Translations under genes and position numbers: made by a program
In this document: in pieces, positions 42,137 through 42,242 of the stretch
Position numbering within the stretch: the first letter of the stretch is position 1
Layout: the number at the start of each line of letters is the position of its first letter
Origin: Smithella sp. SCADC
GTDB lineage: Bacteria > Desulfobacterota > Syntrophia > Syntrophales > Smithellaceae
Reading direction: 5' to 3'
Length of the DNA stretch: 42,242 bases
Assembly (NCBI GenBank): GCA_000747625.2
Contig: JQDQ01000203.1
Span: forward strand, 1-42,242
The notes under the pieces: model-generated
What the model was told of the DNA's origin: nothing
Databases searched by the model: none
The model's input: the letters and a program-made list of their open reading frames with translations, nothing else

Positions 42137-42242
42137 TTATATCAAGCCGTAATTGATCATAACTTTTTTTAACTTTTCAAAATTAGCCTCAGCCATTTTA
42201 CAAAGCGGCAGCCTGTACTCATACTCTATTTTACCCATGAGC
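42137..42242 (-). CDS. dapA: 4-hydroxy-tetrahydrodipicolinate synthase, 3' end only
   Basis: The last 34 codons read ...YRLPLCKMAEANFEKLKKVM and end NYGLI, the usual DapA C-terminus (RLPLxxMxEANxxKLxxVLxxYGLI). The rest is beyond the window edge. The dapA-dapB order supports it. Confidence 0.85.
   Translation of the reverse strand, partial: LMGKIEYEYRLPLCKMAEANFEKLKKVMINYGLI

Overview
The window looks like chromosomal DNA of a Gram-negative, anaerobic deltaproteobacterium (Desulfobacterota, most like the Syntrophales). This is inferred from gene content and order, not from a search. The pointers are LpxH (lipid A synthesis), a fused IspDF next to a PIN/TRAM protein, CarD and GltX, an endonuclease-type MutL, a 5S-like and a 12S-like carboxyltransferase of the propionate/methylmalonyl type, and a fatty-acid-type operon carrying an acyl-CoA dehydrogenase. 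Base composition is moderate and intergenic stretches are AT-rich. A diguanylate cyclase gene and a glycosyltransferase gene look richer in GC than their neighbours.

Layout. 1-2251: an SPFH/zinc-ribbon protein (5' end cut off) overlapping a second zinc-ribbon protein. 2264-5131: a patch of acquired or decaying DNA with a membrane diguanylate cyclase under a strong promoter, a 126-bp MITE-like element, a frameshifted radical-SAM gene and a truncated SDR. 5279-13574 (minus): a compact operon for a dedicated acyl or polyketide-like lipid: fabD, carboxyltransferase, acyl-CoA dehydrogenase, ketoreductase, dehydratase, ketosynthase, carrier protein, PlsC acyltransferase, phosphopantetheinyl transferase and a PilZ protein. 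14118-16052: lpxH, an agmatinase-like gene and initiator tRNA-fMet with its own promoter and terminator. 16422-19157 (minus): mutL-miaA.

19221-20805 (minus) holds a toxin-antitoxin pair, an MqsR-like toxin followed by an MqsA-zinc-finger/HTH/Panacea antitoxin, and a helicase fragment. 20953-25507 holds a frameshifted membrane protein, rfbD, truA and the 12S-type carboxyltransferase. 25523-34186 (plus) is the most unusual region. It runs DUF2784, a shortened PqqD-like protein with a distinctive C-terminal tail, an NTP_transf_5 nucleotidyltransferase, an HPr-kinase-like domain fused to a family-2 glycosyltransferase, two more GT2 enzymes, a radical SAM/SPASM enzyme, a polytopic membrane protein and a GT4-like glycosyltransferase. 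It resembles the PqqD/HPr-kinase-related/nucleotidyltransferase cassettes suspected of modifying peptides, here merged with a glycan operon and with no separate precursor gene visible.

34282-42242 (minus) is conserved housekeeping: gltX, ispDF, PIN/TRAM, carD, tRNA-Cys, tRNA-Gly, pgsA, transaldolase, a YHS-like metal-binding protein, folK, dapB and the 3' end of dapA.

Two genes (3814-4738 and 20953-22052) are broken by one-base changes in A runs. These may be real pseudogenes or assembly errors.
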